Positions 54,569-63,231 of a stretch of 64,000 nucleotides of DNA are shown piece after piece. Below the pieces are notes generated by a model. It ran no database searches. It was not told where the DNA came from and was given only the letters and a program-made list of their open reading frames with translations. A program made the translations under genes and the position numbers. Origin of the DNA: JAAYTY01 sp964569245 (GTDB lineage: Bacteria; Fermentibacterota; Fermentibacteria; Fermentibacterales; Fermentibacteraceae); the NCBI GenBank assembly GCA_964569245.1, contig CAZMTK010000004.1, forward strand, positions 1 through 64,000, given 5' to 3'. Numbering within the stretch: position 1 is the first letter of the stretch; the number at the start of each line of letters is the position of its first letter.

Positions 54569-55808
54569 GGCGAACGCATTCGGCGGGAGGTATCGAAACT
54601 GCCTGCGCCGCTGGGAAGACCGATGCCAGAAGGCACGCCGACATGATCCCGGCGAGGACTCCAACGGTCTGTCCGGCGTCTGGAACCGCGGGCAGGGTGT
54701 CCACCCAGTAAACCGAGCTCTCGAGCGTCACGGGGAGCAGGTTGTTGACTGCAAGCATCACGAGGGCGGCGAATGCCGTTCCGGCGGCACAGCCGAGAAG
54801 GCCTATCAGGACTCCCTGCGCCAGCGCCACTCCGAGCACCCTGGGGGGAGAAGCTCCCATCGCCCTCAGGACGCCGTAGTCCCGCCTGTGCTCCAGGGCG
54901 ATCATGGAGAGAGCGCTGGAGAGATTGAGGAGCGCGACCACCGTGATTAGGCCGAGGACGACGGTCATTCCGAGCCTCTCCAGGCCGAAGGCCCTGAAGA
55001 GGTTCTCGTGCCGGGCCATGAACGCCTCGCAGAGCAGGAACCTCTCGCATTCGAATCCGACATAGCAGTCCTCCAGCAGGGCCGAGAGCTCTGCCGCTGC
55101 GGAAGCGGGCTCCGTGCCCTCTGCGGCGCCAACGCCTGCGAAGTCGTAGAGACCCTCCATGTCGAAGAGGGCTGCCGCGGTTCCGTAGTCCGTGATGACC
55201 AGGCCGGAGTTGTACTCTTCCAGCCCGAAGTCGCAGACCTTCCAGACCCTGATCGGGATGATTGTGTCAACGACCGCCCTGCCGGCTGCGGAAACGGTGG
55301 CGGACTCCGTCGAAGCCAGCCTGATCGTATCGCCCTGCTCGAGCCCGAGCTTCGAGGCGACGGCCTCGCCCAGCACCGCCCCTTCCGGAGCGCCCCCCAG
55401 CAGTCCTCCGAGGCCTGTGACCTCGAACTCCCTGTCCCAGTGGATCCCCCTCACCACCACTCCCGCGACGATTCCGGAGCTGCCCGCTGCGACGGCTGCC
55501 TTCTCGATCCCCGGGGAGACGGAGGTCAGCCCCGGCACGGAGGCGGAGAGCCTTTCTACGAGAGCTACATCGTCCGGCTGGAGGGAGATGCCGGTGGGCG
55601 ACCTCACGATGAGCGCAGGATTGGCCGTTCCGAGGAAGCCGGAGATGGACCACTGGAACCCGTTCATGAACGCCTGCAGCAGCATCAGGGCGGCGACGCC
55701 GATGGCGATTCCCGAGACCGAGAGCAAGGAGACGAGCCGTACGATCCCGGAGTGGGATCTGCTGGTAAGCTGCCGTGAGGCGAGCTCCAGCAGCAGACCC
55801 GGTCTCAC
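54561..55808 (-). CDS. lolE: Lipoprotein-release permease LolC/LolE
   Basis: 415 aa from GTG, GTGA overlap with lysS. N-terminal helix (~22-50, LVSLLSVSGIAIGVAALMLLQAFMNGF), a periplasmic MacB-like domain (~55-250), and the FtsX domain with three helices (~275-400, GLITVVALLNLSSALSMIALEHRRDYGVLRAMGAS). LolC and LolE cannot be told apart here. Only one such gene is present, so the transporter may be a homodimer (as LolF types are). Confidence 0.9.
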   Translation of the reverse strand: MRPGLLLELASRQLTSRSHSGIVRLVSLLSVSGIAIGVAALMLLQAFMNGFQWSISGFLGTANPALIVRSPTGISLQPDDVALVERLSASVPGLTSVSPGIEKAAVAAGSSGIVAGVVVRGIHWDREFEVTGLGGLLGGAPEGAVLGEAVASKLGLEQGDTIRLASTESATVSAAGRAVVDTIIPIRVWKVCDFGLEEYNSGLVITDYGTAAALFDMEGLYDFAGVGAAEGTEPASAAAELSALLEDCYVGFECERFLLCEAFMARHENLFRAFGLERLGMTVVLGLITVVALLNLSSALSMIALEHRRDYGVLRAMGASPPRVLGVALAQGVLIGLLGCAAGTAFAALVMLAVNNLLPVTLESSVYWVDTLPAVPDAGQTVGVLAGIMSACLLASVFPAAQAVSIPPAECVRHE

Positions 55809-57274
55809 TGCCTCACCCGCCTGAGCTGGGGGAAGAGAACGACGTCCCGGATGGACCCCGCATCGAACAGGAGCATCGCCAGCCTGTCCACTCCGATTCC
55901 CATTCCTCCCGCGGAAGGCATCCCCGTCTCGAGCGCGAAGAGGAAGTCCTCGTCTATCTCCCCGGCGTGAAGCTCGGAGGATCCCGCCTGCTCCTCCAGG
56001 ACCTTCCGCTGGAACACCGGATCGTTCTGCTCGCTGAACGCGTTCGCGAGCTCCAGCCCGGCCACGAAGGCCTCGAAGCGCTCGGTGATTCCCGGATGGC
56101 CGGGCTTCTGCTTCGCGAGGGGCGAGAGGAACTGCGGGTAGTCGACAACGAAAGTAGGCTGGTGCAGGCCCTCGGTGACGTAGTGGTCGAAGAGCTTGTC
56201 GATGAGAGTCTCCCTGTCGGTCGCTCCCTGGGCGATCTCGAGCCTGTCGCAGAGCTTCCTGAGGTCTGCCGGGGCCCAGGAGAAGAGGTCCTCGTTGCTC
56301 GCCCTGCGAAGGGATTCTACGAACCCCACACGCTCGAACGGGGGCTGGAGCGAGATCTCCCTGCCGTGGAAGACGACCGTCGTTCCGCAGCCGGCTGCGT
56401 CAGCCGCCTCGCAGACCATCTCCTCGAAACGGCGCATCATGACCTCGTAGTCGGCCCATGCCTCGTACAGCTCGAGCTGGGTGAACTCGGGGCTGTGCGT
56501 CCTGTCTATGCCCTCGTTCCTGAAATCCTTTCCGAGCTCGTAGACCCTGTCGAATCCGCCTACGAGAAGGCGCTTCAGGTACAGCTCGGTGGCAATCCGC
56601 AGGTAGCATGTCTCGTCCTGGGCCCGGTACCGTGTCACGAAGGGCTCCGCGCTGGCCCCTCCGTAGATGGGCTGCAGGACGGGGGTTTCCACCTCGAGGA
56701 ATCCGTTCCGGTCGAGGTAGGCTCTGAGGGCTGTGACCATCCTCGAGCGCCCTGCGAGCCTTCTCCTGTCGGCCGGGTTCACGATGAGGTCCACGCAGCG
56801 GTGCCTGTACATGAACTCGGTGTCGGAGAGGGCGTCCCAGGTATTCCCGGCGGAGTCCGTCTTGACTACGGGAAGCGGCCTCATGCTCTTGGCGACGAGG
56901 GCGAGATCCTTCACGGCTATGGTGAGCTCGCCGCTCCTCGTCAGGAATACGGGGCCGGAAACCCTGACTATGTCGCCGAGGTCGAGCAGGCTGACGAGAG
57001 CCCACAGCTGCGCCCCCAGCTCGTTCGACCTGAAATAGAGCTGGATCGAGCCGTCCTGCCCCCAGAGGTCGGCGAATACCGTCTTCCCGTGCTCCCTTCG
57101 GGAGCGCAGCCTTCCTGCGGCCGTTACCGGGCTGTCGGAAGGGCCGGCGGCGACTATCGCGGGAATGGGCACCGCATCGAAGGCGCGCGCCGGGTAGGGG
57201 TCGATGCCGATCGTGTCCCTCATCTCGGCCAGCTTGGCCAGCCTCGCCTGCACCTGGTCGTTCTTATCCATCAT
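55805..57274 (-). CDS. lysS: Lysyl-tRNA synthetase class II LysS
   Basis: 489 aa. ATG at 57274 overlaps the prfB stop (ATGA). N-terminal OB-fold anticodon-binding domain (~55-150). Class II core with motif 1 (GFLEVETPVLQPIYGGA), motif 2 (FRNEGIDRTHSPEFTQLELYEA) and motif 3 (GGMGIGVDRLAMLL). Charges tRNA-Lys. prfB-lysS is a known pairing in several bacteria. Confidence 0.96.
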   Translation of the reverse strand: MMDKNDQVQARLAKLAEMRDTIGIDPYPARAFDAVPIPAIVAAGPSDSPVTAAGRLRSRREHGKTVFADLWGQDGSIQLYFRSNELGAQLWALVSLLDLGDIVRVSGPVFLTRSGELTIAVKDLALVAKSMRPLPVVKTDSAGNTWDALSDTEFMYRHRCVDLIVNPADRRRLAGRSRMVTALRAYLDRNGFLEVETPVLQPIYGGASAEPFVTRYRAQDETCYLRIATELYLKRLLVGGFDRVYELGKDFRNEGIDRTHSPEFTQLELYEAWADYEVMMRRFEEMVCEAADAAGCGTTVVFHGREISLQPPFERVGFVESLRRASNEDLFSWAPADLRKLCDRLEIAQGATDRETLIDKLFDHYVTEGLHQPTFVVDYPQFLSPLAKQKPGHPGITERFEAFVAGLELANAFSEQNDPVFQRKVLEEQAGSSELHAGEIDEDFLFALETGMPSAGGMGIGVDRLAMLLFDAGSIRDVVLFPQLRRVRQ

Positions 57275-58369
57275 CTCTTCCCCGACTTCAGGTACTCCTC
57301 CATGAAATTCTGTATTCCTCCCGCCAGCACGGCTTCGACGTCGGAGGTCTCGACCCCGGTCCTGTGATCCTTCACCATCTGGTACGGCTGGAGGACGTAG
57401 GACCGGATCTGGTTCCCCCACGAGACGTCCTTCTTGGCGCTCTCCAGCTCCTCCTTCTCAGCCTTCTTTCTGCTCTCCTCCAGATCGTAGAGCCTGGCGC
57501 GGAGTATCCGCATGGCGACCTCGCGGTTCCTGTGCTGCGACCGCTCGTCCTGGCAGGAGACCACAATGCCGGTGGGCAGATGCGTGATTCTCACGGCCGA
57601 GGAGGTCTTGTTCACGTGCTGTCCGCCGGCGCCGCTGGCCCTGAAGGTGTCTATCCTCAGATCCTCCTCGCGCATTTCCACCTCGATGCTCTCGTCGAGG
57701 TCAGGAAGAGCGAAGACGGATGCGAAGCTGGTGTGCCTCCTGTGGTTCTGGTCGAAGGGGGAGCGCCTGACGAGCCTGTGGATCCCGTTCTCGGCCCTCA
57801 GGTAGCCGTAGGCATAGGGGCCCCTGACGCTGAGAACGCCCTCCCGGATGCCCGCCTCCTCTCCCGGCTGGTGGTTCAGCACCTCGGTCTCGAAGCCCTG
57901 TCTCTCCGCCCAGTAGAGGTACATCCGGAGGAGCATCTCGGCCCAGTCCTGGCTGTCTATCCCGCCGGCTCCGGGCCGAATCGTCAGGATCGCGTCGCTG
58001 CGGTCGTCCTTGCCCGACAGCATGCACTGGAACTCGAAATGGTCGATGTCTTTCGAGAGGGAGGCGAGGCGTGCGGCCGTATCGGCCTCGAGCTCGGGAT
58101 CGCTCTCCTGCGAGAGGAGCTCTACGGCCGCCCTGAGGTCATCGATCTGCCTGGAGATCCTCTTGGCCGGTTCGGTCCAGGCCTGGATGTCGCGCAGCTC
58201 GTGTATGACGGAGAGGGCAGCCTTCCTGTCATCCCAGAAGTCCTGCCTGGACATGAGGGCCGTCAGCTCGGACTCTTTCCTCAGGAGTGCGCCGAAGTCA
58301 AAGGCCCTCCCTGAGCTTCTCCAGCCTGGCAACGGCAGATTCAAGCTCAACTGCTGCAACACTATCCAT
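57271..58369 (-). CDS. prfB: Peptide chain release factor 2 with programmed +1 frameshift
   Basis: Two frames joined. The first begins at the ATG at 58369 and encodes 23 residues ending ...LREGL before an in-frame TGA (58300-58298). The second resumes in +1 with GAC at 58299 and runs to 57271. The product is about 365 aa, normal for RF2. It has the TGA/TAA-reading motif SPF (RRSPFDQNHRRHTS) and the catalytic GGQ (SGAGGQHVNK). RF2 releases peptides at TGA and TAA, and the shift site lets RF2 level control its own synthesis. First gene of the long run down to 41.8 kb. Confidence 0.93.
58297..58312 (-). promoter_or_regulatory. prfB: prfB frameshift signal
   Basis: Reads AGG GAG GGC CTT TGA C on the minus strand. 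The Shine-Dalgarno-like AGGGAGGG sits in the same place before the CTT TGA C slippery stop as AGGGGG does in E. coli prfB. Slippage on CTT by +1 reads GAC in place of stopping at TGA. Confidence 0.92.
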
Positions 58370-58401
58370 CGAGCTTCAGGCTCCCTCCGCAAAGACCCCC
58401 G

Positions 58402-58430
58402 TTTATGGCGAAACGCGCGGGGAATGGCAA
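58402..58430 (-). promoter_or_regulatory. Promoter of the prfB-lysS-lol-clpC-bam-lpx run
   Basis: TTGCCA, 17 bases, CATAAA on the minus strand, 33 bp upstream of the prfB ATG. The -35 matches five of six positions. Confidence 0.5.
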
Positions 58431-58438
58431 GCAGGGCA

Positions 58439-58468
58439 TTGACCGGCAACGGCAGCTATCAATATATG
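58439..58468 (+). promoter_or_regulatory. Promoter of the SHMT-like gene
   Basis: TTGACC, 17-18 bases, ATATAT/TATATG, about 70 bp upstream of the ATG at 58536. It is back to back with the prfB promoter. Confidence 0.5.
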
Positions 58469-58535
58469 CCGTTTCCCCAGGCGTCGGACACACCCGCGCG
58501 TGCGGGAGCTGCGCGGGAACTGCGAGGAGAGACAG

Positions 58536-59975
58536 ATGGCAGGTATCGAGGGAAGACTCGAGGAGCTGTTCGGGAGGATCGAGGCCAACAACCTGTGGCG
58601 CCAGCGCAGGTGCATCAATCTCATCCCCTCGGAGAACACGCCCAGCCTCCTGGTGAAGGCGTGCGAGATGTGCGACCCCGCGGGCAGGTACGCTGAGCAC
58701 AGGAGCATGAAGAACCGCGAGGTGTACTTCTACCAGGGCACTGACTTCATCCGTGACATAGAACTCGAGGCCCAGGAGGAGCTCAGACGGTTCTTCGGAT
58801 GCACCGAGGCAGAGCTGAGGCCGGTCAGCGGACAGATGGCCAACGAGGTGGTCTTCAAGGCGGTGACGAAGTTCGTGAACCGGGACAGCCCGCAGGGCAC
58901 CTTCCGGAAGCTCCGCGCCGTCATGAACAACGACCTCGGCAAGGGAGGCCATCTCTCGAGCCAGCCGATGGGCGCATTGTACAACTTCGTCGAGATCAAT
59001 CCCTCTACCGGCGAGGAGAACTGCGTCAACTTCCCTGTCAGGCCGGACAACATGTACAGGATGGACGAGGAGCGGCTGGCAGGGCTGATAGAGGAGCGGA
59101 GACCCGAACTGATAGTGTTCGGGAAGAGCATGTTCCTCTATCCTGAGCCGGTGGCCCTCGTGGCGGGCCTGGTGAAGGACATGGACCCGAAGCCGGTCAT
59201 CATGTACGACATGGCTCACGTGCTGGGGCTCTACGGTGCGTTCCAGGCGCCCCTGTCGGAGGGCGCCGACGTGGTGACGGGCTCAACGCACAAGACCTTC
59301 TTCGGCCCTCAGAGGGGCGCCGTCGTGAGCAACATGGGGAAGGACAGCCCCCTGCGCAGGCTCTGGCTGGACATCCGCAGCAGGGCATTCCCCGGGAGTA
59401 CCAGCAACCACCACCTCGCCACGCTGGTGGGCCTCCTGGTCGCGACGATAGAGATGAACCACTTCAAGGATGAGTACCAGTCTCAGGTCCTTCGCAATGC
59501 AAAGGCCTTCGCGAGGCATCTCGCGGACAACGGGCTGAAGGTCGAGGGCGATCCGGCCGACGGCTACACGATGACCCACCAGGTTGTTGTGAGGGTTGCG
59601 GAGTACGGCGACGGTGCCGAAATCGCACGGCGCCTCGAGCAGAACGGCATCATCGTGAACTATCAGGCCCTGCCCGACGACGAGACTTTCCTGGTCTCCA
59701 GCGGCATCCGCACCGGGGTATCCGAAATGACCCGGTTCGGAATGAACGAGGAGGATTTCGGCCCCGTCGCCGAGCTCATGTCCAGGTGCATAAGGAAGAA
59801 CGAGAGCGTGGCAGACGAAGTGGCCCGGTACCGCTCGAAGTTCGCGACGATGCGATACGCCCTGCCCCTGGAGAAGGCGATGCCGCTGGCCGCAAGGGCT
59901 CTGGCATCGGCGTTCCCGACGAGCGACTACGCGAGGATGCTGGCGGACAACCTCTCCCTGCTGGCCGGGCGCTGA
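58536..59975 (+). CDS. Divergent serine hydroxymethyltransferase-like PLP enzyme
   Basis: 479 aa from the ATG at 58536 behind GAGGAGAGACAG. SHMT landmarks are kept: CINLIPSENTPS (LIASEN-type), RYAEH...YFYQGTDFIRDIE, PVSGQMANEVVF, MYDMAHVLGLYGAF, and the PLP lysine in VTGSTHKTFFGPQRGAVV. It is about 60 residues longer than typical bacterial GlyA (~415), with extra segments in the middle and at the C-terminus. The THKTLRGPRGG motif has become THKTFFGPQRG. Likely interconverts serine and glycine with a folate carrier, but threonine aldolase-like or other activity is possible. Single gene with its own promoter and terminator. Confidence 0.8.
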   Translation: MAGIEGRLEELFGRIEANNLWRQRRCINLIPSENTPSLLVKACEMCDPAGRYAEHRSMKNREVYFYQGTDFIRDIELEAQEELRRFFGCTEAELRPVSGQMANEVVFKAVTKFVNRDSPQGTFRKLRAVMNNDLGKGGHLSSQPMGALYNFVEINPSTGEENCVNFPVRPDNMYRMDEERLAGLIEERRPELIVFGKSMFLYPEPVALVAGLVKDMDPKPVIMYDMAHVLGLYGAFQAPLSEGADVVTGSTHKTFFGPQRGAVVSNMGKDSPLRRLWLDIRSRAFPGSTSNHHLATLVGLLVATIEMNHFKDEYQSQVLRNAKAFARHLADNGLKVEGDPADGYTMTHQVVVRVAEYGDGAEIARRLEQNGIIVNYQALPDDETFLVSSGIRTGVSEMTRFGMNEEDFGPVAELMSRCIRKNESVADEVARYRSKFATMRYALPLEKAMPLAARALASAFPTSDYARMLADNLSLLAGR

Positions 59976-59990
59976 GGGCCCGCGAAGCAT

Positions 59991-60029
59991 CCGGGGCGCC
60001 GCTCTCGCGGCGCCCCGGCTCTTCTTCTC
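59991..60029 (+). terminator. Rho-independent terminator after the SHMT-like gene
   Basis: Perfect 12-bp stem 59991-60002/60007-60018 with TCTC loop, followed by the pyrimidine tract CTCTTCTTCTC. It starts 16 bp after the stop and also separates the converging rpsD gene. Confidence 0.8.
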
Positions 60030-60038
60030 GGCGTGGGG

Positions 60039-60653
60039 CTACTTGGAGTAGAACTCCACCACCATGCGCTCCTGGACGTCGAGAGGCACGTCCTCCCTCG
60101 ACGGCAGGCTCTTCACGAACACCTTGCGATTCTTCGGATCGACCTCGAGGAAGGGGGGGACTCCGATGCCCCTCCCCTGGGTGATGTTGTCCACTACGAT
60201 CTTGAGATCGCGGCTCTTCTCCCGCAGCGAAACCACGTCGCCGACGCCGACGAGATAGGAAGGCACGTCCACTCTGCGCCCGTTGACGGTTACATGGCCG
60301 TGAGCGACAAGCTGACGCGCCGCCGGGATGGTCGGCGCGAAGCCCGAGCGTGCTACGATGTTGTCCAGCCTGCGCTCTATGAGCTGAAGCATGATCTTGC
60401 CTGTTTCGCCGGTGTGTCTGGCGGCTTCCTCGTAGTAGTTCCTCAGCTGCTTCTCGGACAGGCCGTAGTTGAACCTGATCTTCTGCTTCTCGGTAAGCTG
60501 CATCCTGTATGTGGAGAGCCGGCGGCGCCTGTGCTGCGAGCCGGCCTCGCCGGGCGGGAGCTTCCTCTTGTCGGGCTCCTTGTGCGTGAGACCTGGCAGG
60601 CTCACGCCAAGCGCACGCACCTTTCGGAGCCTCGGACCGCTGTAATGTGCCAC
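60039..60653 (-). CDS. rpsD: 30S ribosomal protein S4
   Basis: 204 aa from the GTG at 60653, beginning VAHYSGPRLRKVRALGVSLPGL. The frame is open upstream but not conserved. The N-terminal domain has no cysteines, so it is the zinc-free type. The S4 RNA-binding domain is RRLDNIVARSGFAPTIPAARQLVAHGHVTVNGR. Ends in the usual VVEFYSK. S4 nucleates 30S assembly and often regulates its own message. Here it stands alone, outside the usual rpsM-rpsK-rpoA operon. Confidence 0.95.
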   Translation of the reverse strand: MAHYSGPRLRKVRALGVSLPGLTHKEPDKRKLPPGEAGSQHRRRRLSTYRMQLTEKQKIRFNYGLSEKQLRNYYEEAARHTGETGKIMLQLIERRLDNIVARSGFAPTIPAARQLVAHGHVTVNGRRVDVPSYLVGVGDVVSLREKSRDLKIVVDNITQGRGIGVPPFLEVDPKNRKVFVKSLPSREDVPLDVQERMVVEFYSK

Positions 60654-60723
60654 GACCTCTACCTCCCGCGCCCTCCACCGGGCGCCCTGAGTGCCCAAGT
60701 GCCTGTGCCGTAAAAGCCCGGGC

Positions 60724-60752
60724 AATCTAGCCGCCGTCGCTCATCCCGTCAA
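60724..60752 (-). promoter_or_regulatory. Promoter of rpsD
   Basis: TTGACG, 17 bases, TAGATT on the minus strand, about 70 bp upstream of the GTG. The leader in between is GC-rich and might hold an S4 autoregulatory structure, but I cannot identify one. Confidence 0.55.
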
Positions 60753-60773
60753 GACGATGTCCCCCGGACGGAA

Positions 60774-60797
60774 GGGGGCCGGGCATGCCCGGCCCCC
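60774..60797 (-). terminator. GC hairpin after the C25 protease gene
   Basis: 10-bp perfect stem GGGGGCCGGG/CCCGGCCCCC with CATG loop, 24 bp past the protease stop, followed on the minus strand only by a weak pyrimidine stretch (TTCCGTCC). Confidence 0.5.
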
Positions 60798-60821
60798 GCA
60801 CTTGGCGGCAGGAACCCTCCG

Positions 60822-63071
60822 CTATCTGAGAACCACGCAGGAGCTGCTGGCGCTTCCCAGAGGCGTGTCCAGCCTCATGATGTACATGCCGCTTCCCACC
60901 GGAGCGCCGTCGGAGTCGAGACCGTTCCAGACGACGCTGTACATGCCGGCCGGAACGTCACCCGAGACGAGCGTGGCGACCCTCCTGCCGGAGAGGTCGA
61001 AGACAGAGAGGCGGGAGACCCCGCCGCCGGGCACGGCATAGGAGATCTGTGTGCTCGCAGCAAACGGGTTGGGCGCGGCGTTGCCCAGCCAGGCGGCCTG
61101 CGCGACCCCCGATGAGCCCTCGCCGATGCCCGTGCCCGGGTTGGCAGTCCCGCGGTAGGGAGCCCTGTTGTGGTAGGTCGCCGTGATGGTCACCCATGCT
61201 GACGGCGAAGGCAGCGCGGGAATGTTCAGGCTGGCGATTCCCGACGCGTTGGTGTACGCCCCGTCGAGGTAGGTGGTGTCCTGGACTGCGCCCACCAGCG
61301 CACCCTCGACCGGGGAGCCGCCTGAGGTGACGGTGACGTTGAACACTCCCGGAGCGATGCTCGAGGAATGCGAGCCCACGAGCGCCGGCAGGGGCGAGGT
61401 GGTGCAGTCGATGTCCATCTCGGGACACCCGAAGACCATGTGCATGTTGTTGTTGCTGGCGGCGCCGCCTTCGCCGTAGAACTCCACGACCTTCAGCTTG
61501 CCGTAGTCAACCGCGGCGCCCATGTGCCAGATCTCCTGCTCGAAGTAGCCGCGGAACGTGTACTCGGCCAGGGAGTCGGTCTGCCCCACCGGACTAGCCG
61601 TCGTGGCGCCCATGAAGCCCACGGCTCCCTTGGGATTCGAGGGCGAACCCTCGTTCATCCAGGCCTCGGCGAAGCAGTAGGCGCTGGTGAAGGCTCCGTT
61701 GTAGCAGGCTATGGAATTCACCCAGGGCATCTTGCGGCCGTTGGTCAGCGCGGCGACGTTCGAGTTGGAGAAGCCGGAGGTGACCCAGTACTGGGTGTCG
61801 CCGTGACCGATGTAGCTGATGAGGGAGGTTCCCTCGTTGATGCTTGCAGAGATGTTGGCGATGGTGGGAGGCATGCCGCCCTCGTCGCAGAAGTAGTCCA
61901 CTGTCATGCCGTGGGCCATGAAGATCTGAGCATACTCCCAGCTGTGCTCGGGATCGCTGAAGTCGGTAGAGCCTATGCTGATGGCATTCTGGAACCAGCT
62001 GGGCGTGGGCATGTAGGGGTCGAACTCGTAGTTGAGGATCTTCCAGGTCTGGTATGCGAGGTCGTCAGTGTCCTGGTTGCAGATGCGGCCCACGTGGATC
62101 ACCGGAGCGCAGCTGGAGCCGACGCATCCGTACAGGTTGTCCTGAGCGGTGCTCCCGGACATCGGGGTGGGGACCTGGGTGTTGTCTCCGCAGATCAGGA
62201 TGTACAGCGGAGGATTGGGCCATGTGTTGTAGGCGTTGGCGATCCATGCATCTATCGCGGAGGCCGTGCTGCCGATGGTGGGCACTACGCCGTAGGCGAT
62301 CTCGTAGCCCTTCTCCTTCTTCCAGTCGATGAGGTCCTTGCAGAGGGCTATGCTCGCCGTGGTCCCGATGACGAGGTAGCACCCGTCCACGGAGTTGCCG
62401 CCCGCGGTGTCGAATCCGAGCACCTCCTCGTAGAACGGGAGGAACTCCCTCGTGATGCCCTGGGCTGCGCGGACGAACTCGTTCTCGCCGGGTTCGCCTG
62501 TGGGCACGAGCCGGACTGAGCATCTCGTGGTGATCACCGTCTCGCCGGTCACGGGATTGTATCTCACGGGGTTGAAGCGGACCCAGGCGACCCTGATGTC
62601 GCGAAGGCACTGGATGGACTCGAGGGTGGCCGCCTCGCCGGGGAAGTAACCGGAGGAGCCGTAGATCGCCGGGTTGATCCTGTAGGGGGCGGTGTCGCCG
62701 TTCCTCGTCATCGGCACCTGCCAGGGCGCGATGTCGTAGAGGCCCAGCGTGACGGTCTCCTCGTCGACCACTTCGAGCCTGTAGCCGCCGAGGTTGCCGA
62801 TCCTCACCATGCGCCGGAGGGCCGGGAGGTCGGGGCTGCCGACCTCGGCGAGCATTCCTCCGCCGGGTATCCTGAACAGAGTCGAGCTCCCGAAGCCCTC
62901 GACGAACTGGTTCTCGGCGGTCAGGGCCTGGAGGTTGAACTCGACCAGAATGCCGCCCGCGTCCTCTCCGAGGTACACCGCGGGCTCGACCTCCGCCGGA
63001 GCCCTCCAGGCCGTGGTGGCGGATGCGGCAGGGAGGCAGAGGAGAAGGGAAGCGAGAAACATCGACTTCAC
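60822..63071 (-). CDS. Gingipain-like C25 cysteine protease with C-terminal FlgD-like domain
   Basis: 749 aa from GTG with a signal peptide (FLASLLLCLPAASA). A propeptide-like region (~25-225) is followed by the C25 catalytic domain. It has H423 in SYIGHGDTQYW and C456 in NSIACYNGAF, the dyad of gingipains and caspase-like clan CD enzymes. A beta-sandwich domain (~570-650) precedes a C-terminal FlgD Ig-like module (~675-749: NPFAASTQISYAVPGG, VFDLSGRRVATL, GMYSVVWNGLDSDGAPVGSGMYIMRL). In FCB bacteria such C-termini can act as type IX sorting signals. An sprA homologue is present in the window. Single gene with its own strong promoter. Confidence 0.88.
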   Translation of the reverse strand: MKSMFLASLLLCLPAASATTAWRAPAEVEPAVYLGEDAGGILVEFNLQALTAENQFVEGFGSSTLFRIPGGGMLAEVGSPDLPALRRMVRIGNLGGYRLEVVDEETVTLGLYDIAPWQVPMTRNGDTAPYRINPAIYGSSGYFPGEAATLESIQCLRDIRVAWVRFNPVRYNPVTGETVITTRCSVRLVPTGEPGENEFVRAAQGITREFLPFYEEVLGFDTAGGNSVDGCYLVIGTTASIALCKDLIDWKKEKGYEIAYGVVPTIGSTASAIDAWIANAYNTWPNPPLYILICGDNTQVPTPMSGSTAQDNLYGCVGSSCAPVIHVGRICNQDTDDLAYQTWKILNYEFDPYMPTPSWFQNAISIGSTDFSDPEHSWEYAQIFMAHGMTVDYFCDEGGMPPTIANISASINEGTSLISYIGHGDTQYWVTSGFSNSNVAALTNGRKMPWVNSIACYNGAFTSAYCFAEAWMNEGSPSNPKGAVGFMGATTASPVGQTDSLAEYTFRGYFEQEIWHMGAAVDYGKLKVVEFYGEGGAASNNNMHMVFGCPEMDIDCTTSPLPALVGSHSSSIAPGVFNVTVTSGGSPVEGALVGAVQDTTYLDGAYTNASGIASLNIPALPSPSAWVTITATYHNRAPYRGTANPGTGIGEGSSGVAQAAWLGNAAPNPFAASTQISYAVPGGGVSRLSVFDLSGRRVATLVSGDVPAGMYSVVWNGLDSDGAPVGSGMYIMRLDTPLGSASSSCVVLR

Positions 63072-63134
63072 GGCATTTACCCCCGTCCTGTTCCATGTCC
63101 TGTCGTCGTGCCTGCTATCTGGAACGCTGTGTTT

Positions 63135-63163
63135 TTTATAGAGTTCCCTGGGTACCGGGTCAA
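63135..63163 (-). promoter_or_regulatory. Strong sigma-70-type promoter of the C25 protease gene
   Basis: TTGACC, 17 bases, TATAAA on the minus strand (five of six matches in each box). Predicted start near 63128, giving a leader of about 57 bases. Confidence 0.7.
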
Positions 63164-63231
63164 TCCCGCCAGCCTTGCCTCAGGGAGCTTCGGCCCGGAT
63201 ATTGGGACTCCCTGCGGGAAAGGAGCACCTC

